Source: Microbacterium forte (lineage in GTDB: Bacteria > Actinomycetota > Actinomycetes > Actinomycetales > Microbacteriaceae). Taken from it: a stretch of 64,000 nucleotides of DNA. The notes under the pieces were generated by a model. That model did no database searches. It saw only the letters and a program-made list of their open reading frames with translations, and was not told where the DNA came from. Positions 43,614-50,972 of the stretch are shown piece after piece. How positions within the stretch are numbered: position 1 is the first letter of the stretch; each line of letters starts with the position of its first letter. The translations under genes and the position numbers were made by a program. Location of the stretch: positions 1,302,001 to 1,366,000 of the forward strand of contig NZ_CP116871.1 in the NCBI RefSeq assembly GCF_031885415.1. Direction: 5' to 3'.

Positions 43614-44006
43614 TCAGGGAACGTAGACCGGCGGTGCGAACATCGTGCCTCCGTAGAGCAGCTGCACCGCGACGAAACCCGGCAGCGAAACCGCAACGAC
43701 GAGCACCACCGCCAGCGCCAGACTTGCCGGCACTCCGCGCCGTCCACCGTCGTGGACGGCGAAGAACGCTCCGATCGCGACCAGGGCATGGAACACCAGC
43801 ACCGGCACGAGGCCGACGGTGAATCCCCAGCCCTCCATCGTCGACCCGGCGCTGACGGCCTTGGACTGCTCGCTGAACTGCTCCTCGTAGGACATTCCGC
43901 ACCACACCCACGCCACGGCGAAGAGGAGCAGAGCGAAGAAGACGGATGCCGTCCAGGCGACTGCCTTGACCGCCGGCGACAGGGCCGGCCGAGGTTCTGT
44001 TCGCAT
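43614..44006 (-). CDS. Small three-helix membrane protein
   Basis: The 130-residue protein has three or four hydrophobic segments (about 12-35, 58-80, 90-115) and a loop with 'CGMSYEEQFSEQSKAVSAGST'. It resembles small uncharacterised actinobacterial membrane proteins, with no assigned role. CAGGAT lies 5 nt before the ATG, close to the leaderless pattern. It converges with the AraC gene and is divergent from the MoaF-like gene. Confidence 0.65.
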   Translation of the reverse strand: MRTEPRPALSPAVKAVAWTASVFFALLLFAVAWVWCGMSYEEQFSEQSKAVSAGSTMEGWGFTVGLVPVLVFHALVAIGAFFAVHDGGRRGVPASLALAVVLVVAVSLPGFVAVQLLYGGTMFAPPVYVP

Positions 44007-44222
44007 GCCTCATCCTGACACCCGAGAGTGCGGCGAAGACGACGGCACGGCATGCTCCCGCCTCATCCTTGCTCTGCAGGGCACGCCGGTTGACTGTCGG
44101 CGCGCGATGGCACCGCCTCCCTTGAGCGGATGCCGTGCCCGGCCGGAGCATGGGGCAAGCGCACCGCGATGACGCGATGCCCGGAGCGACGATGCTCCGC
44201 TGGATGCGACGTCAGGACCCCT

Positions 44223-45014
44223 ATGATCGCCCCTGTCACGACCGATTCCGCCCTCGACGAATGGCGCACCTACGACGAGTTCGCCGCGGGCATCGACACC
44301 TTCCGACTGCCGAACGCCTCGCTGTCGGGCACCGCGCTGGCGCTCGCCCTCGATGACGGCTCGACGCTCTCGTTGACGTTCGACGCGATCGCCGTCACCT
44401 GGTCGGGCCTGGGAGCAGACGGCACCGACCCGTACGACGCCGTGGCCGTGCGCGACGATGTGGTGTTCGTGAACATCCCGCTCGAGAGCCGCGAGCGCGA
44501 GGCCATCACCGTCGTGTACTCGACGACGACGCACCGGGCGACCGTCGTGCGGTCGCGGATCGCGGCCGAGGCCGTCGAGGGCATCCCGCAGGTCGGGCAG
44601 GACTTCTGGGCGGCGACCACCGACGGCGGCACCGCGACGGGCTCAGTGCCCGGGCCGAGCCGAGACCTCATCGGCAAGCGCAACGTCTACCGATACAGCC
44701 CGCACCACCTCTACGAGCACGTGTACATCTCGAGCCGCCGCTATGCATGGCAGTGCCTGGAGGGTGTGCAGCGCGGGCACGGGGACATGGACCTCTCGAC
44801 GGTCTGGAAGTTCGCCGACGGGCTCTACCTGTTCTGCTTCCGTGAGTTCCGCATCGCGGTCGCGAGTGTCTGGCTGCACGACCTCGGCTACCAGCTGATG
44901 ACGACCGGGATCTTCCTCGGCCTGAACGGCGACGGCGACGCCGAGCACTCACGAGGCGGCGGCCACATCTATCCGCTCGGGTCCGTCGAGTACCCCGACG
45001 CTCAGCCCGTCTGA
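44223..45014 (+). CDS. MoaF-like protein 1
   Basis: The 263-residue protein is a MoaF-family member: two similar beta-barrel-type halves (about 20-125 and 145-255). The central block 'LYEHVYISSRRYAWQCLEG' is nearly the same as in the second copy at 56551. MoaF is encoded in monoamine-inducible operons of enterobacteria, but its biochemical role is unknown. The ATG at 44223 follows an AGGA element. The downstream NTF2-like gene and ABC importer on the same strand probably form one operon with it. Confidence 0.8.
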   Translation: MIAPVTTDSALDEWRTYDEFAAGIDTFRLPNASLSGTALALALDDGSTLSLTFDAIAVTWSGLGADGTDPYDAVAVRDDVVFVNIPLESREREAITVVYSTTTHRATVVRSRIAAEAVEGIPQVGQDFWAATTDGGTATGSVPGPSRDLIGKRNVYRYSPHHLYEHVYISSRRYAWQCLEGVQRGHGDMDLSTVWKFADGLYLFCFREFRIAVASVWLHDLGYQLMTTGIFLGLNGDGDAEHSRGGGHIYPLGSVEYPDAQPV

Positions 45015-45039
45015 CCGACGACTTTCAGGAAGGACTCCG

Positions 45040-45429
45040 ATGAGCAACGCAGACATCATCACCGCGCACTACGCGGCGAGCGACCGCGGCGACCTCGACG
45101 GCATGCTCGCACCGCTCGCCGACGACGTGAGCTGGACCGAGGCCGCCGGCTTCCCCTACGCCGGCACATACCTGGGACCGGATGCGGTGGCTGCGGGTGT
45201 CTTCCAGCGCATCCAAGACGAGTGGGACGACTACACGGTCGCCATCGATGAGGTCATCGACGGCGGAGACGTGGTCGTGGGCATCGGCACCTACTCGGGT
45301 ACGTACCGAGCGACCGGCCGATTCTTCGCCGCCCGCGTCGCGCACGTCTGGCGCCTGATCGATCACAGGGTCGTCGCTTTCGAGCAGTTCACCGACACCG
45401 AACTGGTCAACCGCGCGTTGCGCGACTGA
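45040..45429 (+). CDS. NTF2-like/SnoaL-type protein
   Basis: The 129-residue protein has a single NTF2-like cone: an N-terminal helix 'IITAHYAASDRGDLDGMLAPLADDVSW' and later strands 'GDVVVGIGTYSGTYRATGRFFAARVAHVWRLIDHRVVAFEQFTDT'. Family members act as isomerases, hydrolases or ligand binders; the active residues here cannot be assigned. A strong AGGAAGGA Shine-Dalgarno precedes the ATG. It lies 25 bp after the MoaF-like gene and 38 bp before the ABC binding protein, consistent with one operon. Confidence 0.75.
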   Translation: MSNADIITAHYAASDRGDLDGMLAPLADDVSWTEAAGFPYAGTYLGPDAVAAGVFQRIQDEWDDYTVAIDEVIDGGDVVVGIGTYSGTYRATGRFFAARVAHVWRLIDHRVVAFEQFTDTELVNRALRD

Positions 45430-45467
45430 CCGCAGCAGTCCCGAAGCACACGAGAGGCAGGAATCAC

Positions 45468-46637
45468 ATGAACAAGCGAGTATCCGGCACTGCGGCGCTC
45501 ATCGCCGTGGCGGCCCTCACCCTGGCCGGCTGCGCCGGCGGAGACGGCAGCGGGGGCGGCGAAGGCTCCCCCATCGTCGTCGGCTCCGTGAACACGATCA
45601 GCGGCCCGGCGACGTTCCCCGAGGCATCCCTCGCGGCCGCCGCCGTGTTCGACGCGTTCAACGAGGCCGGCGGCCTCGACGGACGCACCATCGAGTACAA
45701 GACCCTCGATGACAAGGGAGACCCGGCGACCGCGACGGCATCCGCCCGCGAGCTCGTCGGCAGCGACGGGGCCGTCGCCCTGGTCGGATCGGCGAGCCTG
45801 ATCGAGTGCGAGATCAACGCGAAGTACTACGAGCAGGAGGACATCCTGTCGCTTCCCGGCATCGGGGTGGACACCGGCTGCTTCGCCAGCGACAACATCT
45901 CGCCCGCGAACGTCGGCCCGTTCAACGACATGACCCTCACCCTGCAGTACGGCTCCGAGGTGCTCGGGCTCGATGACATCTGCATCCTGCTGGAGATCGC
46001 AGGTTCCACGCGCCCGACCTACCAGGCCGCGATCGACAAATGGACCGAGATCACCGGCAAGGAGCCGAAGTACGTCGACGACACCGTGCCCTACGGCGCA
46101 TCGGACTACACGCCCTACATCGTGAAGGCCCGCGAGCAGGGGTGCAAGGCACTCGCGATCAATCCGGTCGAACCCGACGCGATCGGCCAGGTCAAGGCTG
46201 CGAACGCCCAGGGATGGGATGACGTGACCTGGCTCTACCTGACCAGCGTCTACAGCGAGAACTTCGCCGACGCGATCGACGATGCGGGCGCCGGCATCTA
46301 CGTCCCCGCCGAGTTCTACCCGTTCACGGACGACGACGAGATCAACGCCGACTGGCGGGAGCTGATGGAAGCGAACGACATCCCCCTCACCTCGTTCAGT
46401 CAGGGCGGATACCTCGCGGCGACCTACTTCATCGAGGTGCTCGAGGGCATCGACGGCGACATCACGCGCGAGACCGTCACCGAGGCGCTGCGAGGGATGG
46501 AACCGATCGAGAACCCCATGGTCGGAACGCCCTATGCCTTCGGCACGCAGAACACCGCCGGCTGGCCGATCATCCTCGAATCCGGCACGAACGCCTGGGA
46601 GAAGGTCGCCGACGACTGGCTCCGCATCGGCGAGTAG
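45468..46637 (+). CDS. HAAT-type ABC importer solute-binding lipoprotein
   Basis: The 389-residue protein has a lipoprotein signal (LTLAGC, Cys at about 23) and a mature part opening 'PIVVGSVNTISGPATFPEASLAAAAVFDAFNEAGGLDG', the LivJ/AmiC-type type I binding fold. Two Cys pairs could form disulfides. It delivers an amino-acid-like, amide or aromatic-acid ligand to the downstream LivH/LivM/LivG/LivF-type system. A strong 12-bp hairpin immediately follows its stop. The MoaF-like gene upstream suggests an amine-derived substrate (inference). Confidence 0.9.
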   Translation: MNKRVSGTAALIAVAALTLAGCAGGDGSGGGEGSPIVVGSVNTISGPATFPEASLAAAAVFDAFNEAGGLDGRTIEYKTLDDKGDPATATASARELVGSDGAVALVGSASLIECEINAKYYEQEDILSLPGIGVDTGCFASDNISPANVGPFNDMTLTLQYGSEVLGLDDICILLEIAGSTRPTYQAAIDKWTEITGKEPKYVDDTVPYGASDYTPYIVKAREQGCKALAINPVEPDAIGQVKAANAQGWDDVTWLYLTSVYSENFADAIDDAGAGIYVPAEFYPFTDDDEINADWRELMEANDIPLTSFSQGGYLAATYFIEVLEGIDGDITRETVTEALRGMEPIENPMVGTPYAFGTQNTAGWPIILESGTNAWEKVADDWLRIGE

Positions 46638-46647
46638 CCGCCCCTCG

Positions 46648-46677
46648 CCTGCCGCCGAGCGCATTCTCGGCGGCAGG
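46648..46677 (+). terminator. Perfect 12-bp hairpin after the binding-protein gene
   Basis: CCTGCCGCCGAG and CTCGGCGGCAGG pair perfectly around a 6-nt loop, 10 bp after the binding-protein stop and 33 bp before the permease start. No U-tract follows, so partial termination or mRNA stabilisation is more likely than full termination. Confidence 0.65.
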
Positions 46678-46710
46678 TCCTCCTCCCCCTCACACCAGAA
46701 AGGACGCCTC

Positions 46711-47571
46711 ATGCTGCAAGGCGCCATCGCCGGTCTCGCCGCCGGCGGTCTCTATGCGGTCATCGGAGTGTGCCTGACTCTGATGTCACGTCTCGTTCGT
46801 GTCGTCAACTTCGCCCAGGCCGCGACCGGGATGTTCGGCGCCTTCAGCGCCGTATGGTTCGTCAGCGAACTGGGGCTGCCGATCTGGCTCGGCTCCGCGC
46901 TCGGCGTGCTCATCGGCGGGGTGCTCTCAGCCGCGATCGGATGGATCGCCGCGACCTGGCTCTCCGAGGCCTCCACCACCACCCGATCGGCGATGACCGT
47001 CGGTCCCCTGCTGCTGCTGATCTCGATGTCGTTCATCCTGTTCGGCAACAAGCCGCAGCCCTTCACGCCGATCATCGCCGGTCCTGCGTTCTCCTTCGGC
47101 GGGGTCGTGATCAGTCAGGTGACCATCGCCACAGTCGTCATGGCGATCGTGACGGCGGTCGCGGTGCGGATCGTCCTGCGCCGAACGAGGGTCGGCACGC
47201 AGCTGCGCGCGCTGTCGGAACGCCCGACGACCGCCGAACTCCTCGGCATCCGATCGCGCCCGCTGTCGATCGCCGTGTGGTTCGTCACCGGCGTGATCAG
47301 CGCGATCGCGATCATGATCGTCGCGCCGTCGCAGTCGAACGACGCGACCAGCCTCGCGATGCTCATCGTCCCCGCCGCAGCCGCCGCGCTGCTCGGGGGC
47401 TTCCGCCGACTCGATCTCGCCGTCGTCGGCGGAGTCGTGCTCGGTGTGCTCGGCGGTCTCGTCGCGCAGATCGACGAGGTCGCGCTCGTGCGCAACTTCC
47501 TCCCGTTCCTGTTCATCGTCGTCCTTCTCCTGTGGACGCAGCGCAAGGAGGTGTGGGATGCCGCTCGCTGA
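46711..47571 (+). CDS. HAAT-type ABC permease, LivH-like
   Basis: The 286-residue protein starts 'LQGAIAGLAAGGLYAVIGVCLTLMSRLVRVVNFAQAATGMFGAF', the LivH N-terminal block, and has about eight hydrophobic helices and the 'GTQLRALSERPTTAELLGI' cytoplasmic loop that contacts the ATPase. It forms half of the membrane channel with the LivM domain of the next gene. The next start overlaps its end by 14 bp. Confidence 0.9.
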   Translation: MLQGAIAGLAAGGLYAVIGVCLTLMSRLVRVVNFAQAATGMFGAFSAVWFVSELGLPIWLGSALGVLIGGVLSAAIGWIAATWLSEASTTTRSAMTVGPLLLLISMSFILFGNKPQPFTPIIAGPAFSFGGVVISQVTIATVVMAIVTAVAVRIVLRRTRVGTQLRALSERPTTAELLGIRSRPLSIAVWFVTGVISAIAIMIVAPSQSNDATSLAMLIVPAAAAALLGGFRRLDLAVVGGVVLGVLGGLVAQIDEVALVRNFLPFLFIVVLLLWTQRKEVWDAAR

Positions 47572-49330
47572 TCGTCCCTGGTTCCGTCTGTCCTGGCCTC
47601 TCGCCGTCGCCGCCGTCGCGGTCGGGGCGGGTGCCGTCCTGAGCACGGCGCTTCCCGGCTACTTCGTCTTCCTCGCGATCAGCGCGGTCGTCGCGGCCAT
47701 CGCGATCCTGGGACTCGGCATCGTCACCGGGTCTGCCGGAATGATCGCGCTGTGCCAACTCACCTTCGCCGCGGTGGGTGCCTGGATCGTGTCCCTGCTG
47801 AACGTCATGCAGGCCCCGGGCGGGTTCGTCGTCTGGCTCGTGGTGGGCGGCATCGCGGCGGGCCTCGTCGGCATCCTCGTCGGTCTTCCGGCGCTGCGGC
47901 TGCGCGGTGTCAACCTCGCCGTCGTCACCCTGGGATTCGCCGCTGCCGCAGACGTCACCCTCGTGCAGATCCAGTTCCCGGGCTCCGCCGACGGCACGGC
48001 CGTCGAGCGCCCCACGTTGTTCTCGAACGACCGAGAGTTCTTCTTCCTCTCGGTGGTGGTGCTCGCCGTCTGCGCATTGGGCGTGTTCTTCCTGCAGCGC
48101 GGACGCTGGGGCTCGAGCTGGAAGGCCGTCGCCTTCTCGGAACGCGGCACCGCGGCTGCCGGCCAGAGCGTGCAGAGCGCGAAGCTCACCGCGTTCGCTG
48201 TCTCGGCCGCACTCGGCGGCATCGCCGGCGGGCTGCTCGCCGGTCAGGTGCAGCTTCCGTTCGCATCGAGCTTCACCCCGCTGCAGTCCCTCGCCCTCTA
48301 CGTGCTCGCCGTCATGTCGGGAGCGCATCTGATCGACATGGCGATCCTCGGCGGCATCCTCTGGGTGCTGGTCCCCGAACTTCTGAAGCGCTGGGGAGTG
48401 CCGCAGGACTGGGCATTCGTCGTCTTCGGAGTGCTCGGCGTGCAGGCGATCACCAGCGGAACCAACCTCGGGCAGGGCATCCGCACCCTCCTCTGGAAAC
48501 GCGCGGATCGCAAGACGGCGTCGGCGACCCTGACGGCGCTGCCTCCGGATGCCGAAGCGGGCGACACGGTCATCACGACCACGACCACCGCGACCGTCGA
48601 CGAGCGCGCGCTGGACGGCGCACCCGTGTTGACGGTCGAGGGGCTCACGGTGCAGTTCGGCGCGCTCAAGGCACTCGACGACGTGTCGTTTGAGGTGCCC
48701 GCGGCGTCGATCATGGGGCTCATCGGCCCGAACGGAGCGGGCAAGTCGACCTTCGTCGATGCGATCAGCGGATTCCTGCCGAAGCACGGAGGGCGGGTGC
48801 TGCTCGGAGATCGAGACCTGGCCGGCCTTTCACCCACGCGTCGCGCACGACTCGGTCTGCGCCGCACCTTCCAGCAGGACAGGGTGCCGCCGGCGCTCAC
48901 CGTGGGCGCATACGTCAGGTTCGTGGCGCGGCGGCGACTGGCTGCCTCCGACATCGACGAGGTGCTGGAGTTCTTCGGATGCCCCCCGGCGCGTGCGCGT
49001 CTCTCGAGCATCGATGTCGGCACCAGACGGCTCGTCGAGGTGGCGGCGAACGTGATCTCGCGGCCGCGACTGCTGATCCTCGACGAGCCGGCGGCCGGCC
49101 TGTCGCATGATGAGCACCTCGCTCTCGCGGCGAGACTGCGTGAGCTGCCCGCTCGCTACGGCGTGGCGCTGATCATCATCGAGCACGACCTGGATCTGGT
49201 GCGCTCGGTGTGCCCGACGCTCACCGTGCTCGACTTCGGTCGGGTGCTCGCGAGTGGGCCGCAGGCAGAAGTGCTCGCGAACCCCGAGGTCGTGAAGGCC
49301 TACATGGGAGAGACGGAGCTGCTGAAGTGA
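47558..49330 (+). CDS. Fused HAAT ABC permease-ATPase (LivM-LivG)
   Basis: The 590-residue protein has an N-terminal LivM permease (about 1-320, eight or more helices, with 'GIVTGSAGMIALCQLTFAAVGAW' and 'RLRGVNLAVVTLGFAAAADV') and a C-terminal LivG ATPase (about 355-590) with Walker A GPNGAGKST and Walker B LLILDEPAAGLS. The ABC signature is degenerate: SSIDVGTRRLVE where LSxGQ is expected. The linker is rich in Thr (VITTTTTATVDE). LivM-LivG fusions occur but are not the commonest arrangement. The next gene overlaps by 4 bp. Confidence 0.88.
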   Translation: MPLADRPWFRLSWPLAVAAVAVGAGAVLSTALPGYFVFLAISAVVAAIAILGLGIVTGSAGMIALCQLTFAAVGAWIVSLLNVMQAPGGFVVWLVVGGIAAGLVGILVGLPALRLRGVNLAVVTLGFAAAADVTLVQIQFPGSADGTAVERPTLFSNDREFFFLSVVVLAVCALGVFFLQRGRWGSSWKAVAFSERGTAAAGQSVQSAKLTAFAVSAALGGIAGGLLAGQVQLPFASSFTPLQSLALYVLAVMSGAHLIDMAILGGILWVLVPELLKRWGVPQDWAFVVFGVLGVQAITSGTNLGQGIRTLLWKRADRKTASATLTALPPDAEAGDTVITTTTTATVDERALDGAPVLTVEGLTVQFGALKALDDVSFEVPAASIMGLIGPNGAGKSTFVDAISGFLPKHGGRVLLGDRDLAGLSPTRRARLGLRRTFQQDRVPPALTVGAYVRFVARRRLAASDIDEVLEFFGCPPARARLSSIDVGTRRLVEVAANVISRPRLLILDEPAAGLSHDEHLALAARLRELPARYGVALIIIEHDLDLVRSVCPTLTVLDFGRVLASGPQAEVLANPEVVKAYMGETELLK

Positions 49331-50019
49331 GCGAACTCGTGCTGAATTCGGTGACCGTGAGTCGCGGCGCAGGACCCGTGATCTCGGATGTGAGCCTGAC
49401 GGTCAGAGGTGGAGAGGTGCTGGCCCTGGTCGGACCGAACGGAGCGGGCAAGACGAGCCTGATCGAATCGGTGTCCGGCGTGACCCCGCACTCCTCGGGG
49501 TCGCTGATGCTCGACGGCGAGCCGATCGACAAGCTGTCCCGGGTGTCGAGGGCGCGCCGCGGCATCGTGCACATCGAGCAGGGGCGAGCCGTGTTCCCGT
49601 CGCTGACGGTGCGCGAGAACATCTCGCTCACTGCGCGGACGCCTGCGGAACTGGATGCTGCGCTCGCGCAGTTCCCCGAACTCGAGAAGCGCATCGACTC
49701 CCCCACCGCTCTGCTGTCCGGTGGCGAGCAGCAGATGGTGGTGCTCGCCCGTGCGTTCGCCGCGAAGCCCCGGATCCTGTTGATCGATGAGATGTCGCTC
49801 GGGCTCGCGCCGGTGGTCTTCATGCGGCTCATGCCGATCGTGAAGTCGATCGCCGCATCCGGCGTCGGCGTGCTGCTCGTGGAACAGTTCACGCAGCTCG
49901 CCCTCGGGCTCGCTCGGGAGGCCGTCGTGGTCGCCGGCGGCCGCGTCTCTTTCCAGGGCACCGCCGAGGAGTTGAAAGAGGACTCGCAGCTGCTGCATCG
50001 CGCGTACCTCGGTGGGTGA
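49327..50019 (+). CDS. HAAT-type ABC ATPase, LivF-like
   Basis: The 230-residue ATPase has Walker A GPNGAGKTS, an intact signature LLSGGEQQMVVLARAF, Walker B ILLIDEMSLGLAP and the LivF C-terminus. It pairs with the LivG domain of the fused protein; since that domain's signature is degenerate, the two ATP sites should be functionally unequal. The GTG start overlaps the preceding stop by 4 bp. It is the last transport gene in the operon. Confidence 0.92.
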   Translation: MSELVLNSVTVSRGAGPVISDVSLTVRGGEVLALVGPNGAGKTSLIESVSGVTPHSSGSLMLDGEPIDKLSRVSRARRGIVHIEQGRAVFPSLTVRENISLTARTPAELDAALAQFPELEKRIDSPTALLSGGEQQMVVLARAFAAKPRILLIDEMSLGLAPVVFMRLMPIVKSIAASGVGVLLVEQFTQLALGLAREAVVVAGGRVSFQGTAEELKEDSQLLHRAYLGG

Positions 50020-50065
50020 TGGTCGGTCGCCTCGGACTCAGGCTGCTGCGCAGTAGCCTGAGGGG

Positions 50066-50716
50066 ATGACTGAGACCATCAGCGCCCGCGCCGTCCTGCT
50101 CGACATGGACGGCACTCTCGTCGATTCGACCGCCGTCGTGGAACGGCTGTGGCTGGAGTGGGCCGCGCCGCACGGAATCGACCCGGCGACGGTGCTGCAT
50201 GTCGTGCACGGTCGCCAGGGACATCAGAGCATGGCGATCATGCTTCCGGAGCGGGATCACGAGATCAACATCCGAGAGAACGCCGTGATGCTGGCGAACG
50301 AGAGCAAGGACGTCGATGGCGTCATCGCGATCGAGGGCGCCGACGTGCTGCTCGATGCTCTGCGCCCCTATCCGCATGCGATCGTGACGTCCGCCGACGT
50401 GACGCTGATGAACGCCCGCATGGGCCAGGCGGGGCTCACGGTGCCCTCGCTGACCGTGACCGCAGAGAGCGTGTCGGCATCGAAGCCGGACCCTGAAGGC
50501 TTCCTGCTGGGTGCGAAGCTGCTCGGCATCGACCCCGCCGACTGCGTCGTGTTCGAGGACTCCGGCGCGGGTATCCAGGCCGCCCATGCTGCAGGGATGC
50601 GGGTCATCGGCGTGGGCTCTCACGCGACGTCTCACCAGCCGACCTTCCACGTCGACGACCTCACGCAGGTGGCCGTGGTTCCGACCGCTGACGGCTTCGA
50701 GCTCACCGTTCGGTGA
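50066..50716 (+). CDS. HAD-superfamily phosphatase
   Basis: The 216-residue protein has HAD motif I LLDMDGTLVDS (residues 11-21), motif II in 'AIVTSADV', motif III Lys in 'SKPDPEGFLLGAKLLG' and motif IV 'CVVFEDSGAGIQAAHAAG'. It resembles sugar-phosphate phosphatases (2-deoxyglucose-6-phosphatase/GPP type). TAGCCT is 6 nt before the ATG, so it is probably transcribed alone despite following the ABC operon. Cytoplasmic; natural substrate unknown. Confidence 0.88.
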   Translation: MTETISARAVLLDMDGTLVDSTAVVERLWLEWAAPHGIDPATVLHVVHGRQGHQSMAIMLPERDHEINIRENAVMLANESKDVDGVIAIEGADVLLDALRPYPHAIVTSADVTLMNARMGQAGLTVPSLTVTAESVSASKPDPEGFLLGAKLLGIDPADCVVFEDSGAGIQAAHAAGMRVIGVGSHATSHQPTFHVDDLTQVAVVPTADGFELTVR

Positions 50717-50761
50717 CGCGGTGGCGTGGGCACGGCGGTGACATAACGACCCGCTGACGCT

Positions 50762-50825
50762 GCTGCGGCGCTGCGGCGCTGCGGCGCTGCGGCGCTGCGG
50801 CGCTGCGGCGCTGCGGCGCTGCGGC
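50762..50825 (+). repeat. Eight perfect copies of an 8-bp tandem repeat
   Basis: The unit GCTGCGGC repeats eight times without error between the HAD gene stop and the DUF222/HNH gene stop. Such a perfect short tandem array is a likely hotspot for slippage and can form self-pairing GC-rich hairpins. Confidence 0.95.
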
Positions 50826-50972
50826 GAGATCATCGCATCCGGAGTGCGGCGTGACGCCGCTCCGAGGACGCGCTGCGACCCGACACGTCGGAGGCTCGCG
50901 AGTAGCCCCTCGGCCGAGCACCGTCGAGGCGTGCTCTGACCGGTCGTGGCGGTGTGGTTGATTTCGCCCATG

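Noticed and set aside
50760..50830. Possible CRISPR array at the 8-bp repeat
   Set aside because: Units are directly adjacent with no spacers, so it is a simple tandem repeat.
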